From: Malus domestica | Taxonomy: Eukaryota; Streptophyta; Magnoliopsida; Rosales; Rosaceae | Length of the DNA: 64,000 nucleotides | Direction: 5' to 3' | Assembly: GCF_042453785.1 (NCBI RefSeq) | Contig: NC_091674.1 | Coordinates: forward strand, 25,188,001 to 25,252,000 | Shown: positions 58,828 through 64,000 of the stretch, in pieces | Layout: each line of letters opens with the position of its first letter | How positions within the stretch are numbered: position 1 is the first letter of the stretch | Translations under genes and position numbers: made by a program | The notes under the pieces: model-generated | The model's input: the letters and a program-made list of their open reading frames with translations, nothing else | Databases searched by the model: none | What the model was told of the DNA's origin: nothing

Positions 58828-59141
58828 TAATTTTGGAGTACTGGGCGTACTTTTGATCACTTAGTGGGTGATAATAGCGGCAGGTTACCAAATAATTTTG
58901 GAGTACTGGGCGTACTTTTGATCACCTAGTTGGTGATAATAGCGGTAGGTTGCCAAATAATTTTGGAGTACTGGCGTACTTTTGATCACCTGGTTGGTGA
59001 TAATAGCGGCAGGCTGCCGAATAATTTTTTATAGTACTGGGCGTACTTTTGATCACCTGGTTGGTGGTAATAGCGGCAGGCTGCCGAATAATTTTTTGTA
59101 GTACTGTACGTACTTTTGATCACCTGGTTGGTAATAATAGA
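58827..59141. repeat. Tandem repeat block 3, ~65-bp unit, five copies
   Basis: Units start at about 58827, 58892, 58957, 59021 and 59088, each with ATAATTTTGGAGTACTGGGC (or a close variant), TACTTTTGATCACC and GGTGATAATAGCGG. Each unit can form a small stem, GATCACC with GGTGAT. Confidence 0.88.
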
Positions 59142-59923
59142 GGGGCTGACTGTTTTGGGCATATGGGTCTTCTCCCTCCACATAACATTCCAACCCATTA
59201 CTTTGGGCTTGCCTTTTTTTTTTTTATTACCCTCTGATAGGGTTATACAGATATCTCCGAAAGATACGAAAAATAAATTACATCATTCAAAAATAAACCT
59301 GACCATCTGCTTAATGAGTCACGCTTATAATTCCCTTTTCTGCATGCCATCACCACCGCAATTATGTCTGCTTCTTTTTATCCTCTTTTGTTTTCTGCTT
59401 TTGCTTTTACTTTATGCTTTTCCTTTCTGCTTTTCTTGATCTCCCCGCTCTAATAGAACTCACTTCCTTTTACTCATCCCCAATGCATAAAAGATTCCAC
59501 AATGATAAAAATATTCGAAAGACCTTTGGCATCAGCTGTTGTAGACATTATGATCAGTATTCAGGCTCCTTTCATGAGCTTCATCAACTATTATGCAGGA
59601 AATACCAGACATCTTTTTCCTTTTTCTCTACCTACATACCTTTTTTTCCTTTTTCTTTGTTTTTCTTTATTTTTATCTTCTTCCTTTTGGCATATGGCAG
59701 ACAACACAAAACGAGAATAATAATAGAAATATTGTAAGAAAACTTATATTCTTCCTGTTTTCCACTAGTGCTCGTAGTATTCGCAGGAGATGGATCTGGT
59801 TTGTGAAGTGGTTTGTGAATGTGATGACTTCGGCGCCGGAGAATGCGAGGTAGGAGTGATCATTTGGTGAGCTCGACCGCGATTGAGGCAGCGGGTAAGG
59901 AGAAGATTCATCGCAGATTCACA

Positions 59924-60215
59924 GCTTTACCAAGATCATCAGGATCAGCGTGTACTACGACTGCTCGCCCAAGAATGGAATCAGGTCTGCTCAGTGAAAT
60001 TTGCCAGTCCTAGAGAGAAACCTCAGCAACTTTATCTGGGCCTGTAACAATGTTACCCAAATCGCTAGCGTGACGCTCCTTATCTGAGGGAGCTCCATGC
60101 TCCTTCTTCAGTGGATTAAAATGAGGTCCAGTGGAATTGCAACCATTGGAGGTATCACCAAGAGCATGGATATGGAAACCATGAAGGCCAGGAGAGAGGC
60201 CACTAATCTTTCCCT
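59924..60215 (-). pseudogene. Cu/Zn superoxide dismutase fragment inside the LTR element
   Basis: On the minus strand the DNA encodes SOD signature stretches: [20 protein letters not shown] (metal-ligand histidines), [31 protein letters not shown] and [16 protein letters not shown]. These parts span what are several exons in plant CSD genes, yet no introns interrupt them, so the copy derives from spliced RNA. The wording is closest, from memory, to the peroxisomal CSD3 type. It is partial at both ends and is not a working gene. It is carried by the surrounding LTR-type fossil. Confidence 0.8.
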
Positions 60216-60245
60216 ATATGTGTGTAGGAATCGACAACTACATCG

Positions 60246-60611
60246 TCATAAGCAGCAATGAAAAGTCAGATCGATCAGAATGTTTAGAAGAAGAAGACGA
60301 CGCAGTTTCCAGAGCTCCGCCGCTGAACAAGTTTCCGGGAAAGCGCCATCGAAATTGGAAGGGATGCGGGAGCCGAAGCCGTAAGCAAGCCTAACTTTTG
60401 GTTTCTTGATGTTCCTGGGAGATTGATTCGCCGCCGTTTGGTTTCTGTTGGAGAAGGTACCGGCGTCCTTGCCCCGCTTCCATTCTCTGCGCTCGATGGC
60501 GTCGTCGGTAATGGACCAGGGCGAGGATTGCTGTACTTTCGGGAACGACGAGGTTGACGAAGAGATCGATCCAAAAACCTTGTTTGCGCGAACTCTGAAG
60601 TTGTCGCTCAT
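60246..60611 (-). pseudogene. Second host-derived fragment in the LTR element (unrecognised)
   Basis: A minus-strand open frame begins MSDNFRVRANKVFGSISSST and continues WSITDDAIERREWKR, with the Ser-rich, basic composition of plant nuclear or unstructured proteins. Base composition is more GC-rich than the element around it. It resembles uncharacterised plant proteins starting MSxNFR-ARxxKxFGS that I cannot name. It directly adjoins the SOD-derived segment, so both may have been carried together. Confidence 0.45.
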
Positions 60612-61044
60612 CGATTGTTGTCTAAAGATTCGATTGCGTGTGTGCTGCTGTCTGGAAGGCAGAAGCCTAGCAGCCTAGTTTTCAATCTCTTGTTGCAGCT
60701 TAGAATTTTACCACCTGGCTTTAACCATTCGTAGAAGGGTCAGAATAATGCAGGCTTGTCTTGAATGTGTAAAATGGTGTCGCGGCTCAACATCAAAGTT
60801 TGAGGCCATATAGAAGTCACCTCCTGCGAGATGGCTATGGATATGTTTGGATTTTCAGGTAATCATTTAGGCTATTTAGTTGAAATGGAGGATGAATAAT
60901 TGAATCAGAAATGAGTGGGATGAAGAGTGTATGGGTTTTGCAGTGACTGTGTTCTTAGGTTTCTGCAAATTCATGGTGGTGAGATGAAAAAATGAAAGAG
61001 AACCGACATAGCTTTTCATGTCGATTCCCACAGACAGCGCCAAA

Positions 61045-61402
61045 TGTTGATGCATAAAACCGGAGGGGTCTTGGAACAACGTAAATCCGACTGTGAATCT
61101 GCAAGAAAGTAAATAACACAAGATGTATCGTGATTCACCCCAATGTTTGGGCTATATCCATACTGATTATTGTATTTCTCTGAGAAGATTGAGGATGAGA
61201 GAGCCTCTGTAATGAATATGAGAGGCTTTGAGAGGGTGAGGGGATAGGCCTAAGAATTGGCCTAAGAATTGGCCTTTCTTAATGAGGAGAGTGATGGGTA
61301 TTTTTATAAAATAAGGGCTTCTCACTTATTACATTTGAGTCCCCCGAGTATTTATACGAGATCTAAATACAGAGGCCCTAAGTATGGTACAAACAGTTGT
61401 CA
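61045..61402 (-). repeat. LARD-like element 5' LTR
   Basis: 358 bases from TGTTGATGCATAAAACC to AAACAGTTGTCA. Contains a short internal duplication of CCTAAGAATTGG not present in the other copy. Confidence 0.8.
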
Positions 61403-62270
61403 TTTTTTAACACCATCAGTAAAATCGAGTTTGAAGCAACTAAGGTGGTTGTTTTTTTTGGTGAACAAGCAACGAAGGTTGTTTGATGATGTTTTTCTTA
61501 TATAACTATATAGGCTTAGATCACTTAGTATTATGGTCTGGTGATATTCTTTTTCACTTGTCGTAGTTGACGAATTCGATATCAAATTAGGTTGTTCATT
61601 GTGTAGTTGTTTGGACCCAAAATTACACCATTGGCCCGAGTAATCGAGGTCGTTGGGTGAGCATACTTCCACACCGTCGATGAAAAAGTAAAGATAATTT
61701 TATTAAAAGATAACATTATGGTTTTTATCATAATTATCTTTTAATAATGATTTATCTTTACATTTTCTTATAAAAATAATATATCTCCAAGCTAGGAATC
61801 AACGGCACAATTCAAATTAATATGGATGTTTGGATGTGGATGTGCGGCACAATTCAAAATGAATTTAAAATTCATTTAGTTGGGGTCAGGATGCATGCAA
61901 CAATAAAGATGATGGTTTTAGGTGACGGATGAGACAGGAAGTCTAGGAAAGCTAGGCTTTTGGTGATGATGTGATTCCTAGATAGGTTTTTCAGTTTGTT
62001 AGAAAAGTCATAGATGACAAACGGATTAGTTTTCCTCCTAGAGTTTAAGTCGCAGTTGAACACCATCAGCCAAGCAAATATCAACCCAGAGTCCATTCGA
62101 GATAGAAATACGTCTCATTAAACACGTGGTCTCATCATGAAACACTGTTTGGCTTTGCATAGGCACAGGATAAAGATGCACGCGGATTATACTAAAGAAA
62201 TTAGGATTTGATCGAAAGCTTGAACGATGGAAGAATTTTAGTAGCATGGTGGAGCTTTAGAACTTATCAA
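61403..62270. other. Intergenic region, no gene recognised
   Basis: AT-rich, with only short overlapping frames on both strands. A short inverted repeat around 61,685-61,760 (AAAGATAATTTTATTAAAAG facing TTTTAATAATGATTTATCTT) would form a hairpin. Confidence 0.45.
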
Positions 62271-62274
62271 CCGT

Positions 62275-62860
62275 GTACTCATCCCTATAAATACAAGAAA
62301 CCATGCAACACAAAAGCCTCCTCCAATTCAACACACAAACTGCCCTATGCAAATTCTCGCTCTACGCGAAACCTCTCAACAACCTTGAGATTTTTATTTT
62401 CTTTTTCGCCGACACATCTTCAGTTTGGATAAACAGCACTGTGAAGGCAACCGGTGAACATCTTCAGTTTGGATAAACAACACTGTTGTCGTAGAATCAG
62501 CCGACCATGAAGCACCTTCAATTTGGATAAACAGCATTGCAACAGGGTCGACTGGTTATCTATCCAAGTTTCGGTTTAGAAGGATTTTCAAATCCTTATT
62601 GGCAGAGGTCATCTCATTATCCTTCTCGGCCAAGTGAGGTGTTACAAGTTACTACATTCGGCACATTGAAAGCTGAATTTGATATTGAACTTCGCAAAAC
62701 TAGCAACCTTGTCTTCAGGCTCTAGAACACGAAGGCCGAGACGTGTTCCTTCCTTGACCGCAGTCGCGTGATTCAGAAGTCAGCAGCGCACCCAACGCAA
62801 CATCAACAAATTTTACTCACTGGCCAAGCTCGGCCATCGAGTTGGCACACCCCGCACATA
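62275..62860 (+). mobile_element. Possible LTR-retroelement remnant (solo-LTR-like)
   Basis: The stretch has TATA-like CTATAAATA, three spaced copies of TTTGGATAAACA (about 62424, 62468 and 62522) and a 3' part (CGGCCAAGCTCGGCCATCGA) that I associate with LTRs of Rosaceae Ty3-type elements. No partner LTR or coding region is in the window. Boundaries are a guess. Confidence 0.35.
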
Positions 62861-62983
62861 ACCGAATGATGTAGTTAGCTTATTAATTACTTACCTTGCG
62901 CGCCACATAGGCTTGATAGTTTTTAGGGTCAACAATAGTTTAGTCGAATTCCCCTCCCATTAGCGTAAAGTATATTGTTATAT

Positions 62984-62987
<4 letters not shown>

Positions 62988-63062
<75 letters not shown>
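62988..63062. repeat. (AT)n(AG)n compound microsatellite
   Basis: About 15 AT units pass directly into about 22 AG units. A G12 run follows at about 63211. Confidence 0.95.
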
Positions 63063-63063
<1 letters not shown>

Positions 63064-64000
63064 CTTATTGTTTGGTTGAATGGAGAATCTGGAAATGGAT
63101 TTGTTTTTGGGCTTCTCATTTCGGTGCATTTTATCAGGTAAAGTAAGATCCATGAGCGTTAGAAACGGATCCGCCAAGAAAGGCCCAAGTACTAAATAAG
63201 ATGAGCTAGTGGGGGGGGGGGGCGAACTAATAAGAAGGACAAAACTCAATACCACATCGACCAGACCCGGCTTTTTAGAAAGCTTCTATGTGGTACCAAC
63301 AAGAAGATTTGTCTGTCGCATCTAGGAGATTTGATAAAATTGTACAAGAATGAAACACATTAATTGAGAAAAGGTCCAAAATGTTTTTTGCCCCGCTAAT
63401 CCAGTAGATACCGAGGAGGATATTTCCAGTGTCCAACCCTATCCATATGCAGAAGACAATGTGATCGGAGGAGATTCATTGAATTTTTCCTCTTACAAGG
63501 ACATCAAATTAGCCCCAAATGAAGCCGAACACCTTTTTGAGGTCAAGATCTTCCTACTACATTTAAAGTTTTTATCCATCACTCTCCACACTGCATTTAA
63601 AGTTCTTTTACCATTTTCCTGACATTAGAACGATAAAAAAGATTAGCATGATCGCTACGCAAGTCTCTTTTTCTAGTTCTCCAACATTAGGGTCTCTAAG
63701 TCATGATGCTGTTAGGGTCACACTCTGATCACTAAAGTATTGAGAGGGCTTTTGAATATTTGAGAGTATCAAATTTCCAACGAGAGTGGAGAGAGCATGA
63801 GAAGATTCCTTGTTGCATAAGTGCTTACCTCAACTTTTTTGTCACCGCTATTTTAGACATGCATGATGGAACCAATGATGGGATTTGTTCGGCCTGCATT
63901 CGCAGATCAAATTAACATTCCTAAACATGATTTTTATTGACCCACATGCCAATTAGAAAGTGTTTAAACAAATGCTTAACAAGGCAAGAGTAACATAATA
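63063..64000. other. Right-edge region, no gene recognised
   Basis: Mixed sequence with only short frames; no domain, RNA gene or structured repeat identified up to the window edge. Confidence 0.45.

Larger units (their letters stand above)
57385..61402 (-). mobile_element. Non-coding LTR element (LARD-like), ~4.0 kb
   Basis: Direct repeats of about 360-375 bases lie at 57385-57758 and 61045-61402, with long identical blocks such as ATCCGAC, AAGAAAGTAAATAACA and GGGGATAGGCCTAAGAATTGG. Next to the right copy, on the minus strand, is GGCGCTGTCTGTGGGAATCG, a primer-binding-site region familiar from plant LTR elements, and next to the left copy a purine-rich TTAGGGGAC tract, so the element reads right to left. 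No gag or pol coding is recognisable. The interior holds three tandem-repeat blocks and host-derived gene fragments. Fossil; target duplication not identified. Confidence 0.78.

Noticed and set aside
58827-59141. CRISPR-like array
   Set aside because: Units are contiguous tandem repeats without unique spacers, and the DNA is plant nuclear.
62983-63255. 90-codon frame rich in Ser-Leu and Ile-Tyr
   Set aside because: Translation of the AT/AG microsatellite.

Overview
The window is plant nuclear DNA: intron-rich genes with GT-AG splicing, AT-rich intergenic sequence, Ty1/copia and other LTR-type elements, many MITEs, tRNA-derived SINEs, a plastid DNA insertion and a nuclear tRNA-Ser. The repeat types (a MITE around 47.6-47.8 kb and SINEs with a CAA-type tail) and the protein sequences suggest a woody rosid, most likely Rosaceae near apple or pear. 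That placement is inference from memory, not a search.

Genes from left to right: APE1L-type AP endonuclease (minus, 3' end off the left edge); plastid CbbY-like sugar-phosphate phosphatase (plus); ABHD17-like serine hydrolase (minus); STICHEL-like 2 AAA ATPase (plus); UFM1 protease UFSP2 (plus); LIN1/CD2BP2-like U5 snRNP protein (minus); four-MA3-domain translation factor MRF (plus); ATG16 (plus); a 64-residue membrane-anchored protein (plus); KDEL-tailed cysteine endopeptidase CEP (plus); methionine sulfoxide reductase MSRA (minus); tRNA-Ser(AGA) (plus). All exon-intron structures given were read by eye from splice sites and reading-frame continuity, and all are predicted to give full-length proteins.

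From memory, the order resembles Arabidopsis At3g48340-At3g48425 (CEP2/3, UFSP2, MA3 protein, hydrolase, CbbY, APE1L), with interleaved similarity to At4g24760-At4g24800 (hydrolase, STICHEL-like 2, MA3 protein) and At5g50230-At5g50260 (ATG16, CEP1). The window therefore looks like a less fractionated version of a segment that Arabidopsis keeps split among duplicated blocks.

Mobile DNA fills the gaps. A 6.1-kb copia fossil (3528-9669) sits between the divergent APE1L and CbbY genes. A fragment of an AGO1-like gene lies downstream of CbbY. MITEs cluster at 19-25 kb with an rpoC2 plastid fragment. Two SINEs have exact 20-bp target duplications. From 53.5 kb rightward the window becomes repeat-rich: a small TRIM-like element, a foldback element, and a non-coding LTR element of about 4 kb that holds three tandem-repeat blocks and an intronless fragment of a Cu/Zn superoxide dismutase gene. 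No protein-coding host gene was recognised after 55.43 kb.
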